Under the pieces are notes generated by a model, which did not search any database, had not been told where the DNA came from, and worked only from the letters and a program-made list of their open reading frames with translations. A DNA stretch of 64,000 nucleotides, from assembly GCA_013400155.1 (NCBI GenBank), contig VXBM01001215.1:126455-190454 (forward strand), read 5' to 3'. The DNA comes from Helopsaltes ochotensis. Lineage: Eukaryota; Chordata; Aves; Passeriformes; Locustellidae. Both the position numbers and the translations under genes were made by a program. Below are positions 52,565-64,000 of this stretch, piece by piece; the stretch's first letter is position 1; the number at the start of each line of letters is the position of its first letter.

Positions 52565-54397
52565 CAAATCAGGTGTCCTCCTCACTTTGATGGTCCCTTG
52601 AGAGGATACTTCAGTGTTCATCCTTAGCAACATTGGGATTGGAATTTACTGAGCTGCTTAAAAAAAAGCAAATTATATTGATTTCAGACAGTAAAGTCTG
52701 TTAGATCTGTTATTTTGATACATCCAGATTACCAGTCCATTAATTATTTGAAACAGCCCTGTACAAGCTGATTTCATGAAGGGCTGTGCTTGTGTTGCCA
52801 CTGAATAGATGAATGCCTCCTAGATGGAGCCAGAGACATTACTACTGGCGCATAACATGGTCTTACAGCTCAGTGAAAGTATATTTTTCAAATATGAGCA
52901 AGTAGCACATTTAACTCATTTCTCAAGATCAAATATCTTGTCCTTTACATGGTGACAATGTAGAAATATTTACCACCTGTAGATACCTATCTACCAAGAC
53001 AGTTCATCCCAGTGTATTTGGAGTAGTTGTTTGATGATGAAATGTTTCACTACCACAGAAATTTTCTTGTAGTTGCATCTGTAAGTTATGCATTTTAGCT
53101 TTGCAGTCATGCTAAGTGGTATAAATCATATCAAGCAGCACACAGCCCTGTGAAAAGATACATCAACTGTATTACGTGTAGACTTAAATAACCTCCAAAA
53201 AAATGCAAGATAACATCCTCAGTCCACAAAAATGAATGACAGACTTCCAAAGGGCCACAATTTCTGATTTCTTTTGCTTTGAAATCAACTTACGAAATAT
53301 TTTCTTACCTTAAAAATGCCTTATTTTAATAATTATTTTAATTGAATTTGTGTACATAATCATAATTTTATCTCTCTTGGATTGTGTTTTTCACATCTCC
53401 AAAGGAAGCCAAAGTTGATTTACCTTCAGTAAGAATATCCTTTTTCTAACTTTGCTCATTAACATGAAGTGGATTGGAGTCAACAACTTAAAATATTTAA
53501 AATAGCCTAAAAATCCATTTCCGTTATTTTAAATTTTGTGGTTCTTTCATTTCATAAGGACTCAAAATCAATTGACAAACTTAGTGAATAATTTAATAAT
53601 CATTGAAGGAATAGCAAAACAATTAAAATAGTGGTAATTCAGAAAGCAAATGTTTCTGAGACATACATAAGGAATATTTAAAGTCTTTTATTTTCCCTTT
53701 TCAGTTCTTATTTTTAAGAAAAAGGATTTAATTTCAAACTAATTATTCAGAGGACTCTAATTTCTGTGATGCTTCTGAAATCAATTCTCTGTTCAGGTTC
53801 TCTCACAATAGGAAGAATGTTTACTAATGCATTGAAAATTAACCTGACTTCTTGCCTTTCGTCCTTTTGTGTACTGCTGTCAGTTTTTCTACAAGTGTTG
53901 CAGTTTTCTCCTAAGATGTGACTACAGACAGTATCATGAATCCTATAAATGACCCCATCAACACAAAAACGAACATGCCTAATTCACTAGTTGTTTCATT
54001 CCACAATGAAAGCACGGGAATTAATTAATATAATTTATTGTAGAGGAGCGATTGCAATCCATTTTTTTCCCTAATTTTGGGTCTTAAAATTTTTAATCAA
54101 GGAGAAGACTCCTTGTCAGAAAATTTAGGCTCCCAAACACAGGCTTAGTTATGCTTTTGCTGACTACCTAAAAACAGTGCAGGCATTCTCAAGGTTTCAT
54201 ACCACAGACTGTAAATTGCTGCTGAGGTAACTATCTAAAAGAAATTAAAGATCAGATGTGTGGTATAATGTGTCTAGAATTTATTTTCATTTAAAAAACC
54301 CAAGATCAGTTCCTAAATAATTCAGCATTATTTGGGAGAGCAACAGTAACCAAATAAAATGAGAAAAAATGAGAATGTCTGTGTTCTCTTGTACAGA

Positions 54398-54430
54398 CAA
54401 AAACCCCCCCCAAGCCCCAAAACCAAACCT
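54398..54430. repeat. C/A-rich patch
   Basis: An eight-C run at 54404-54411 is followed by AAGCCCCAAAACC-type sequence. Low complexity only. Confidence 0.8.
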
Positions 54431-56070
54431 CCCATTAAATTAAATTAAATGTAGGGAAAAGCAAACATATTTTTCTGAGTCAAACTGTCAACCTTGAATA
54501 TAAAACTCACCAAGTTCAGCTTTTATCTGTAGAGCCTGCAAATCATTAATTAGTAACCTGTATGAAATGAGTGATCCCAGAGAAGTGAATGAGTTGTAAT
54601 TAGAGTTGATTTTTTAAATGGTGAATTATCTGGAAAGTTCCCAAAAGAAAAGAAGCAGGAACTTGAAGTAATTTTTCTGATACTTTTAGCACAATAGTTC
54701 ACATGATGTTTTGGAGAACAAGGCACACTCTTCTTTTGGGTGTGTATCAAGGGGAGTTCATGCATTTTTTAAGAGCACCATACAGCATGAAATGGAAAGC
54801 AATAAGAAAACATCAAAAATCCCGGTATTTGGTATAAATGCAAAAGGTATGGAGTGCTGCCATTAAGTATAGGAATAAGAAAATGTCTACAGATGAAGGG
54901 TGGCCAAGTTTTCTGAGCAAGCAGTCATCAGAAAGCACTGGTTAAACTGGAAAGGCACAAATATTCACTGAACTATTGGCTTGAAAATACTTCCATATGT
55001 GCCTTCAAGCACAGAACAAAACGTGGGTCCCAGCACTTCTGCTTTGTTTGCTCCTTCTGAACAGGCACAAGAGGTTAATCAATGAAGTTTTCCTAACGTT
55101 CACAGAAAGAAATTCATTAGATGTTGCAAATTTGGTGAGGATTCCTGGAACAAATGTGTTCCATGATGCAGGCATCTTTTGAGTCTCTGGTTAACAGAAC
55201 TTTTTATATAACAGTGTGTTTTCAGGCTGGGGCCAGGAGATCACAGCTGGACAGCACCAGTTCCTAGCTCTGTGAAAGGACTAACATTTGTGAAATTCCC
55301 TCTCCTCAAAATAGCTGTGTCTGATTTGGAAAATAGAATTTCATGGCTCCTTAAAAGGCATTTAAAGAGATTATACTCCAAATTATCCAGAGGAAAGACA
55401 GAGGTTCATTTTTAGGATAGGAATGCAGAAGCAACAATAGGATGCAATTCTCTTTAAGATTAGAAACAGAGATGGGTAGCCAGATACTGGTTTTCAAATT
55501 GCCAGAGGAAGCTTAAAACTGAATCTGTTCATACTCCTAAGAGAGTCGTGGTGAGCGGGGGTTACCGAATGAATCATGCTCTTCATGATGACTCAGAGAT
55601 TTTGAAAGAGTCCCAATTTTTAAATGGATGTTGGGATTTGGGGTTCTTAATAAATAAAGGCTTGTTTTTAATATACAGATAGTTTTGTTATGTCAAAGTG
55701 AGTAAAGAGTTTTCCTTCTGGCTTAATGCAGCGTGTTACTGTACATACAGGAGTACATTTTGTACAGTACTAAGCATTAAGGCATATGGGATTTATCCCT
55801 GCTGATTTCTAATGCATATTTTCTCTTAATTTTCTTCATTTTTATTGAATGATATGGTCAATGAAACAGCAAAGTTGTCTCTGAGCATCAACACAGAGGG
55901 AAGGATGAGAGCTGAGAAAGAACAGAGAGGAGAGATAGTGTGGGGTTGGAAGAGCTTCTGGAAACTTGCATGCTGATGGCACAGTATGTGAAATTCTTTC
56001 TGTGTTTGCATTCTGGACCTAATCCCTGACTTAATTTACTTTCCTGTTAGCTGCCGAGTGCCAGCTTATT

Positions 56071-56091
56071 GCTGCTGCTGCTGCTGCTGCT
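56071..56091. repeat. (GCT)7 microsatellite
   Basis: Seven perfect GCT units, followed shortly by CTCCTGCTGCTG. On the minus strand it falls in a 100-codon frame (56031-56333) as an alanine run. That frame has no other support. Confidence 0.95.
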
Positions 56092-57800
56092 ACCATGATC
56101 TCCTGCTGCTGTGAGGTGAATGTTGCACCCCCACATGCTGTGTACACGCACCCCTGAACAGGATGATTTCCCTCTGCAGTTTTGCAAGCACCTTTTGAGT
56201 TATCTTTAAAAGCACACTTAAGAACAAGATGAATTATAGCTTCCAGTGGCAACATATATGTGTTTGAACTCACCCTGCTGGGTTTTATTACATTGCTAAC
56301 TCTGTGCAGTGCACAGAAGACAGGGCACAACACTTTAAGGTCGGACTATGAAAGGACATTCCTAGGAGTTAAAAGTTATACTTTCCAGATGGAAATTTTT
56401 AATTTCAAGGGCAGAATTTGGATTTGACTATTCCTCACTATAAACTCACACATGGTTTTTTAATTAGTCCATATCCCAAACTGGACAACATGTAGTTTCT
56501 ACTTCCTTTTCTAGAAGTCACCAAAACTTTAAATCAACTGAAATTGGTTGATCTCATGAATTTTTGCTGTTGAAACTCAGAACAAAAAATAGCAAAAAAT
56601 AGGAAAAAAAATGTATATCGGTAATTGATAGTCAAAAACCATCCCAAATTAGCCTTGGTTTTAACAACTTTTTATGGGCTGCAGAGGGAATAGTCACAAA
56701 ATATTGCTTCAGACTAGATAATAACCTTGGAGTGCCCCTACTGACAATAAGGAAGATAGATGAGATCTATCTGCAGGAGCACCTTCTCTGATGACTAGAA
56801 GAGACATATGTGAATATATTCCTACATTTACATTAAATGTAACCATAGTATCATATTTTTTAAAAAAACCCTCTGCCATTCTGTCCTCGTTTCGTTGGCA
56901 TGCAATAACATATATTCAAACCCCACAGCTCTGATGAGATCATGGAACAGAATTAATCATGAAGAGTTGGCCAGTTCAGACTGCTTTTTGAGCATAATTG
57001 TTTGTACCAAGTGAATGTCAGGAACACTAAACAAGCCTATGTCATTCATGTGAGGAATAAGGAACAATCCTGCACCATTGTACAAGTGCTGGGTGCAGTT
57101 ATAATTCCTAAAAGAGATACATGCTCTGGATGAAGGTCTCACATTTACAGGTGATTCTTAACTTGTGGATAGGATGGTCTGTCTCTACTGGAATTTTATA
57201 ATCCTCAATAAACTGAGAATTGCTTCCCTCCTGAAACATGCAGGGACAGTGCCCACACCAGTGGAAAGCCCAGCACCACAACTCATCGCACTTGCACAGT
57301 ACCTTTTACAAGCCAAAAGCCATTAGATCTGCCACTGAACACATTCTTTTGCTGCACAGTCTTACACATTCAGTGAGGTGAAACGTTCTCTCATCAGAGC
57401 CAAGCTTCCTTCAGTAGGTACATTTTTCCCCTTGAACAGTTTATTTTTTCTTACCCCTGAGCCAAACCTGGATATTTGTCTGAGATATCAAATGCAATAT
57501 CAAATCAAATGAGATATCAATGAGATAGCAAATAAAAAACCTGGATAGACCCAAGTTCCCTTTACAGGGTAAACTCTTGCCTGTGAGCAATGAATCTACC
57601 ATGACAGAACTTCAGCACAATCTGTGCACCACTGAACAAACCAAGACCCACTGGGTGCCACCACCCATCATAGAATTGTGCAGCTTTGTCCAGGATGAAT
57701 AGTCTCCTTCTTCCTCTGGTTGACTGAAATATGATACTGTCAAAGAAATCTCAAAAGTAACCTGTGCTGACCAAGGAAGGGGATGTTTAGCTGGATGGAT

Positions 57801-57852
57801 ATATTTTTCCTTCCACAGGAACAAGGATAATATTTTTCCTTCCAGAGGAACA
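57801..57852. repeat. 29-bp-period tandem duplication
   Basis: A 23-base stretch at 57801-57823 recurs at 57830-57852 with one mismatch (CACAGG against CAGAGG). The period is 29 bases. Confidence 0.9.
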
Positions 57853-58035
57853 GCACTGGAAAATAACCCCACTTTTACAATGCAGAAGTGAAGTCTGAAG
57901 TGTTTCTTTTCCCTGTTTCAAATAATAATTCCAGCTTTGTAAAGAAAAAAATCAGGTCAAATCCCTGTGGTTATTATGTTACATATGATTCAACTCTCTG
58001 TAAGCCAACAGCTTATGTATTTGCAAAAGTGTTGT

Positions 58036-58073
58036 CACCCTGGGAAATCAAACTCACCCTGGGAAATCAAACT
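58036..58073. repeat. 19-bp perfect tandem duplication
   Basis: CACCCTGGGAAATCAAACT occurs at 58036-58054 and again at 58055-58073 without mismatch. Confidence 0.95.
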
Positions 58074-60994
58074 CAGTCCCAAAAGGCAAATCCTGAATAT
58101 TTTTTAAATCTAAAAGGGAAATATACTTGAAAGAATCTGTGCATCAGTAACAAAAGTTGTGTTTGGATGGCTTTGTATCATTTGCTTTGCAGTCTTTGGC
58201 AGAACTTAAATTTTAAAGTTAATTTAAAATCTTGAAGAGAGAAACTGAACTAATAGCTTATAATATACAAATGTTCGATTTATCCTTTTGTTTTATGAGG
58301 TGCTCTTAAATTGGTCTTTCCAATACCTTTGCATGTCACTTAGATAATTCAGAAGAGCTAGGTGACAATAATACAAACTCAGGTTTAGTTTGTTTCCTGT
58401 TCTGTCAAATGCATTGTTCAGTAATGAAGCATGAATTGCAATGTGTTTGGCACAATTTAAAAATAATTTTTATTTATTGTATGTGTTTTCCATACCTAGT
58501 TCCTTCAGTTTATAAGTGTTCAGTCATGTAAATTTTTATTGTCTACAATATTAATGAAAAATATATGAGGCACAAGAGATTTGAAAGTCAAAACCGAGTA
58601 ATTAAAAAACAGTCAAGTTTTAATTTTAGCAGTCTCTGACATATGATTAACATTTTGTAAAGAGAGCTGGGGGTCACAGAGTGGATGTAATTTACCCAGC
58701 ACAGGTGTACAATATTCTACTTAATTTGTATACAAATGTTACACTGGAGTCAGTACCTTCAGTCAGGTTTTCATTTGCACATTCCTAATAGTCAAGTGTC
58801 CTTCAGAATGGATTTTCATTTAGTTTTGTTCATACACCAGCACCACGATGTGGAAAATGTGCACAGGGAAGGAGTTGGGTGTCCTGATCCACTGTGACCA
58901 TGGGCAGGTCCAAGATTTCTGCACTGCACTGTTGAGCACTCTGAAATCTCCAGCCCTGAGAAGACGCACACAGGGCACACCTCCAAAGCCATGTCACTTT
59001 CTTCCCCGTCTCAGCTCATCTCAGCTGCCCACACCAGATCCTGCACTTAGCTGAGCTGAACAGGACCCAGGGACTGAGGCAAGGAGAAGTCAGAGGGAGC
59101 AGGCACACAAGCAATGGCTCCAGCTGAATCGACCTAGACACAGCCTCCAGGCACAGCCTGGAGCAAATTAATCAGCCATAATCCGTCTATTGGACACCAA
59201 CATCCATATGCCCAGAAAAGACAATAAATCCAAACAGTTCCAGATTTGGCTGCTCATAGCAGTTCTTCCAGCCATTCTGCTGGAACTGCTGTGGATGTAA
59301 GCTAGAAACGAAATGAACAGACGCATTCATGCTTGGAGAGAACGCACCAGGGAGGCACACCACAGATAAACAACGAGAGGAATCTCCTGCTTTGTAAATA
59401 GCTTGAAGTGCTTTCAATTTAGTCAAAGGACTCAAAGGCATACTTGTGATGGGATTCTTTTGTGGAGAGGTTTGTTTCTGTTTTTCAGCACAGAACCAAC
59501 AGCGGTTTGGGGTTTCACCCATCTCATTTATTTGGTCTAATGATGGAAAGATTTCTTACAAAGGAAAAATCTTGACTAACAGTTTAGCAAGCCTTGAGTG
59601 TAATTATTTTTCCTCAAAGAAAATCCATCATTTAAAGACTCCTGCAGCTAATGTGTGATGCAGTGATCCCTGGTGTGTCTCCCCAGATAAAATCGGCACA
59701 AGGATTCCTTTGTATAACATTCACATGTCAACTGGGTTCTAAGGAGTGGGTAAAAAGGAGGGAAAAGAAGGCACTTCAAACTAAATTTTACTAAATATAT
59801 AATTATAATAAAAATAAATTATGGCAAATATATATTAAATTAATATGGCTGCTGAGGGGCTGCAGACACTCCATCCTTTTATGTCTCCCTGCGGGAGCAC
59901 AGCCACAGCATACTGTTCCACGGCCAGCTGCATGGGAAAGGAGCTATTATCCAAAACTACACAGTGCACAAGAGTACATTCACGCACCACTGAGAAACAC
60001 TTCTAGCAATATGCAGACATATGTACCGTGTTCTGGCAGAGATGACCTAAGTGCCTACAGCAAGCTTGGAAACTGGGAGGAGGTTTTCGATTTTTTGGAA
60101 AAGAATACATAATTTCCATAGCACTGAATGGTACAAAACTAGCTTCAGCAGGAAAGGTTATTTAAATAATGGAGAATTCCAGACAGTGAAGTGTAATAAA
60201 TAAACGACTGGCAAAATGTGATCTATCATGAATATTTTTGTGTTTCTCCTTCCCTTTCCCAAGTGCACTGTAATGTGAGTCTCAGACTATCAAGAACAAG
60301 GTTGAATCTCTAAATATCTCTACACATTATTTGGGGCAAGATGTTTATCACAGCTAACCCCTCACTGATGCAGTAATTTGTTCAGATCAACCAAGTCACC
60401 TTGCCAAGAAAAAGCAGTTGCTTCAGAACATTTTCAGAATACTAAAAGCAACATCAGATGAATACAAATGTCCAAACAGGTAAACAACGTTTAACCTGAA
60501 GTGAAATGCCATTAAACTTATGTTCTTCCAGTGACAATAAAATTCAGATTTTAACCCCAAACAGAATGCCTCTCCTTAGTGCAGACAACTATATCTCATT
60601 TAGAGGAAACTGATCAGGTGAACAAAGTGGTAATCAGCCCCCTATGGACATTTTCCTGAGGACCCAGAAACATTTGTCAGTATGTGGTCAGACAGAAAGG
60701 GCCACCTAGTTCAATTCAGTCTCTGATTTTGTCAATATATGATTCACAGAGAAAAGTAAAATCAGGGTGTATCGTGATGCTTATTTCCCTATCCCATTTT
60801 TTCATAGCATGGTCTTTAGAGATTTCTTGAGCCAGAGCAGCTTTGTTCTTAATGGCCCTTCATGGATTGCGTCTTCCTAGGTCAAATAGGTCTAATTGTA
60901 TAATGACTGTACTTTGCACTTACCTTCTCCATGCAAGTGGACCTGGTGGGGGTCATATAGCCCTTCTGACACCAATGGACTGATAGAGTTCTAC

Positions 60995-60999
60995 TCTTC
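60995..60999. repeat. Target-site duplication, left copy
   Basis: TCTTC directly precedes the LTR and is identical to 61526-61530. A 5-base duplication fits ERVL-type integration. ERV1 usually gives 4 bases and ERVK 6. Confidence 0.85.
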
Positions 61000-61100
61000 T
61001 GTCCTAGGTTAAAATGTAAGATGTGCCCAAAATCTGTATCCTATCACCATCTTCATGAGCTGTTGAAACCAGGTGGGGCAGTGTTTGTTTCCCTTATCTC

Positions 61101-61203
61101 CTGTTAATGGGCCCATCAATGCCTTGCCCCATGACTCACAGGTAACTCCCTCCAGGAGCTATCTCTGTTTAATGGGCAATCAAGGACCCACTGCATGACT
61201 CAG
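61101..61203 (+). repeat. Duplicated ~40-bp U3 block
   Basis: The copies at 61101-61140 and 61165-61203 both begin CTGTT(T)AATGGGC and both end in ATGACTCA, with more divergence between. Spacing is 64 bases. Each copy holds TGACTCA (61132-61138 and 61196-61202), the AP-1 (Jun/Fos) consensus. Duplicated enhancer blocks are common in retroviral U3 regions. Confidence 0.8.
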
Positions 61204-61266
61204 AGAATGAGATCATCCCATTGTGACATGCTCCACCCAGGGGGAGGAGCCAAGCATTCCCACCTG

Positions 61267-61274
61267 GATATAAT
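61267..61274 (+). promoter_or_regulatory. TATA-like box of the LTR
   Basis: GATATAAT lies about 200 bases before the polyadenylation hexamer and after the duplicated block, where an LTR promoter is expected. The match to TATAAA is imperfect. Confidence 0.55.
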
Positions 61275-61468
61275 GTGGGATTCGGGACAGCACTGGGGTC
61301 TCTTACCCACTGGATTCACAGAGGACAAGAGCTACCAGACCTGTCTATGAGATACTATGAGATAACTGCTTCAACAAGACCACTTCATCTGGACTTCAAT
61401 CACCACCCTAACTAACAGGGTATCAGGTTGTACTATTGCATTTATTTTATTTTACTGTTTTTTCTCCT

Positions 61469-61474
61469 ATTAAA
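61469..61474 (+). terminator. LTR polyadenylation hexamer ATTAAA
   Basis: ATTAAA is the common variant of AATAAA. It sits 51 bases before the LTR end, in the expected R region, and follows a T-rich stretch. Confidence 0.6.
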
Positions 61475-61525
61475 TTGTACTTCTGACTTGGAGTCTCTCA
61501 CTGGTTTTGCTTTCAAACCAGCACA

Positions 61526-61530
61526 TCTTC
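61526..61530. repeat. Target-site duplication, right copy
   Basis: TCTTC directly follows the terminal CACA of the LTR and equals 60995-60999. The exact match fixes both LTR borders and argues for a relatively undisturbed insertion. Confidence 0.85.
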
Positions 61531-64000
61531 ATATTCTGTTTTTTAAGTGAATCATGTTGACTTTTCAAGAGGTCTGAACAAGGAAATTTTTCTTTGATGT
61601 ACCCTTCATGCTCCAGTTTGAATAGAGAGATAGATGAAATCTATTGCACATACTAAAAGCATTCTGTGTGAATGACACTGCTATCTGTAGCTGTTCTACA
61701 TTTGTATCTGACATGGCCTCACAGAGTGAAACAGCTTTTCAAGCTAAATTCCCATAAGTCAGCCAGGTGTAGTTTTCTTCTTTTTTCCCACTATTTTTGA
61801 GGTGTAAGCAATTCTCTTGCAAGTGTGGAAGAGTGTGGGAATATCTGTTCAAATCTCCCAAACACCTTATTACTGAGTTTATAACACTCAGCTCAGTCTT
61901 TCCAGAATTAAATTCAAATTGCAAAACTGCATCGCTGGGTGAAAGTCCTGAAATAGGAATGACCAGAACATCAGTACTAATATACTAACACTAGCGATCT
62001 CAGGCTATCTGCTACCTGATGACACATTTCTCACAATTTTCTACTATTCTTAGGGAACCAGAGCTTGTTCATGAAAAAGTAGCAACATTTGAAAATTACA
62101 TTAAATGCTTCTTTATATGGAATATCTTTTTGGATCCTAGAGCTATCACTAGCAGAGGAGAAACAAAGTTCTCTACCCAAAATGTTCTGCAAGGAATTTT
62201 AACCTGTTATATCTCTACAGCCCTGCATTGGCTTTTCATGACTAATCACTGATGCTTTCAACTCCTGGTCTGGAGAGTTCTCTTCAGAGTCCATGTTATT
62301 CAAGAAAAGGGTCAAAATTTAAGCTTGTCTGGATCTAAAGTAGGACATTGCATGATCTCAGTTTTAATCTAAAATTACAGATCCAGCTCTTCTGTTTAAT
62401 CACTGTGCAAAAGAGCAGGCAGTACGCTCCATCTCCAAAAGGGAGTACCAGTGATGGACCATGGCACATGTTTCCCCCCTCCCCTAACTAGCCTCTTCTG
62501 CTATCTGTCCTCAACATGTCACCAGATTGCTGACAGAAATGTTTTAGGCATCTTTGAAATCCTGGCTCGTTTCCAGTAATGTTTCACAGAATGTTTTTGG
62601 CACCTCCACTTTTATTTATGAAAAGGAGAGAAAGTGATCATTTTGCTAGAAGATGAAGTTTTGATTGACAGAGAAGGTATGTCTTGCACACATTAAGCAG
62701 AAATTTCAAACACATCAGGGGTCAGTAGTACATGGCCTGGTAGATGAAAAATGGAAGGAACAAAATTGGCAATTGTGACTATATAAGCCTACCTATTACT
62801 GAACTAGCAGGCCTGCCATTTCTCCGTGTGTCTGCTTTTAAAATATTGAAATAATCAGCATGACAAGACATGAAGAACAAGCTGGTCTTTAAGAAAATCA
62901 AATCTTGTTCACAAGCCAAAGGTTGATCTCACACATTTTAGGTGAAAACTCTTCAGTAAAACAGCCAGATCCATGGTGGTCTTTAGTCAAAGTCAATTTA
63001 CTTTTGTTTATTTTGTTGTAGGAGCTGTAGCTTCTGAGATTTGAATGAAATAGACTAAACTTTAGGGTGCTTCAAAACAAATGTTTGGACAGTGTCTTCA
63101 CCTCTCTGCATTTTTTCCCCAATTACTTCTGTCTCCTAGTATGTATGTTCCTCTTCTGTAAGGGAGACAGCAATGTGAAAGGATTCCCAGTATTCAGATT
63201 CCTATTCAAGAAAATCCATACTCAAAGAGCTAAATGCTGAGCTAGTTTTCTCAATTTACAGTTGGTAAAAATATTCCCCGTTTCAGTTTCAACCTTCCTC
63301 AAAGGATTCTGTCTGTCTGTAAGATGTTTGGAATTTGCATACAGATCAATTAGCATATCTACATACTTAATTTTTATTTTTCCTCATTTTCATATAAGGA
63401 ATTCCATCCAGAACTTTAGAATCCACCTACACTGAATTCATTATAAAGTTTATTGCTTCTTTTTACTTAAAAGTGCAAAATATTTCCTGTCATTTCTCTC
63501 TAGAGTTATAAAAGCACCAAAAGTGCTTCCAGTGCTCATCAGAAGCACTCAGTTCTGGAGACCCATTGATAATGCTCACATCCCTTTTACTTGAGTGTGT
63601 AAAGGAAAAGCATCTGAGCATTGCACAGCCTGGTGTCTCCAGAGTGAAATGGGGACATGCATCTCTACCTTGCAGCTAAGCATGCTACAAAGCATATTTA
63701 TATTTCAATGTAAATTCAGTCTTAGATGTCTGTTGAATGTACACTCAGACAATGGTCCCGGCACCCTCCTGAGTATCTCTTTCACTCTTGTAGGCTATAG
63801 AGAGTGCAGTACAACATGATAAAACAAAAAAATCAGGGTAAGACTGCCTGCTGTGCATACTGCACACAGGATGGTATTTCTGTTTGGCTCTACTGCAGTC
63901 CCATGGACCAAAAACTATCAGCAACTGATGCACATTATGTGCACTCCTGGAGAACATCTTCCAGCTTGGAATAAAAAGCATGAAATCTAGTTCATGTGCT
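61531..64000. other. Unique AT-rich DNA, no gene seen
   Basis: Open frames of up to 78 codons are chance-like. A pyrimidine-rich run (CCCCCCTCCCC) lies at 62476-62486. No repeat family, RNA gene or exon was recognised. Confidence 0.6.

Larger units (their letters stand above)
50345..56070. other. Unique DNA, no gene seen
   Basis: Overlapping frames of 83-105 codons at 50835-51158 on both strands have no family signature. A GC-richer part lies at 52180-52470. A 17-base duplication lies at 52531-52564 and a C/A-rich patch at 54398-54430. The part from 53.2 to 54.1 kb is strongly AT-rich. Confidence 0.55.
56092..60994. other. Unique DNA, no gene seen
   Basis: Two separate tandem duplications lie at 57.8 and 58.0 kb. 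A degenerate GAGATATCAAAT-type repeat lies near 57482-57530. A GC-richer block lies at 58840-59165 without recognisable content, and an AT-only-like patch at 59786-59852. The longest frame is 111 codons (59187-59522, minus) and has no family signature. Confidence 0.55.
61000..61525 (+). mobile_element. Solo LTR, ERVL-like endogenous retrovirus
   Basis: The 526-base element begins TGTCCTAGG and ends CAGCACA, giving the TG...CA ends of a retroviral LTR with imperfect terminal inverted repeats (TGTCCT against TGTGCT). It is flanked by exact TCTTC copies. A TATA-like GATATAAT at 61267 and a polyadenylation hexamer ATTAAA at 61469 appear in the order U3-R-U5 on the plus strand, which sets the orientation. 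No retroviral internal sequence lies on either side, so it is a solo LTR left by recombination between the two LTRs of a provirus. The reverse complement start (TGTGCTGGTTTG) resembles passerine LTRs as I remember them. The exact family name would need a repeat-library search. Confidence 0.93.

Noticed and set aside
56031..56333. Coding alanine repeat from (GCT)7 on the minus strand
   Set aside because: The surrounding frame has no recognisable features, and trinucleotide runs are common in noncoding DNA.
1..64000. CRISPR array, operon or other prokaryotic system
   Set aside because: There are no spaced direct repeats and no dense long open frames. CR1 LINEs, microsatellites and an LTR place the window in a vertebrate nuclear genome.

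Overview
The window looks like a stretch of bird nuclear genome, most likely from a macrochromosome gene desert or a long intron. It is AT-rich by eye and CpG-poor. Every recognisable interspersed repeat is either a CR1-type LINE or one ERVL-like solo LTR. No mammalian-type L1, Alu/B1/B2 or MIR-like SINE was recognised. The LTR reads like passerine ERVL-type LTRs, so a songbird is my best guess, but that rests on memory of the families and not on a search.

I found no protein-coding gene, exon with a recognisable domain, tRNA, rRNA or CRISPR array. The longest open frames are explained by a CR1 relic (27250-27777), by a low-complexity polypurine tract (23.4-23.7 kb), or by chance.

Layout: 1-95 is a perfect (AAAAG)19 array cut by the window edge. 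96-5437 is unique AT-rich DNA. 5438-5662 is a CR1 3' fragment (-). 5663-8254 is unique and holds a 153-codon open frame of doubtful status. 8255-8535 is a CR1 3' end (+) with an internal deletion. 8536-23397 is unique with minor low-complexity patches. 23398-23681 is a 284-base polypurine tract. 26930-28382 is a CR1 (+) that carries endonuclease-end, linker and 3' end but lacks the reverse transcriptase. 28383-40231 is unique. 40232-40900 and 41040-41578 are two CR1 relics (-), the first again lacking the reverse transcriptase. 41579-60994 is unique, with a few GC-richer pockets, a CpG-dense patch at 50.2-50.35 kb and a (GCT)7 repeat. 61000-61525 is a complete solo LTR flanked by an exact 5-base target duplication (TCTTC). 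61531-64000 is unique.

Nothing suggests a multi-gene system. The most instructive items are the LTR with a duplicated block carrying an AP-1-like TGACTCA in each copy, the CR1 copies whose internal deletions remove the reverse transcriptase, the long polypurine tract, and the CpG-dense patch near 50.3 kb.
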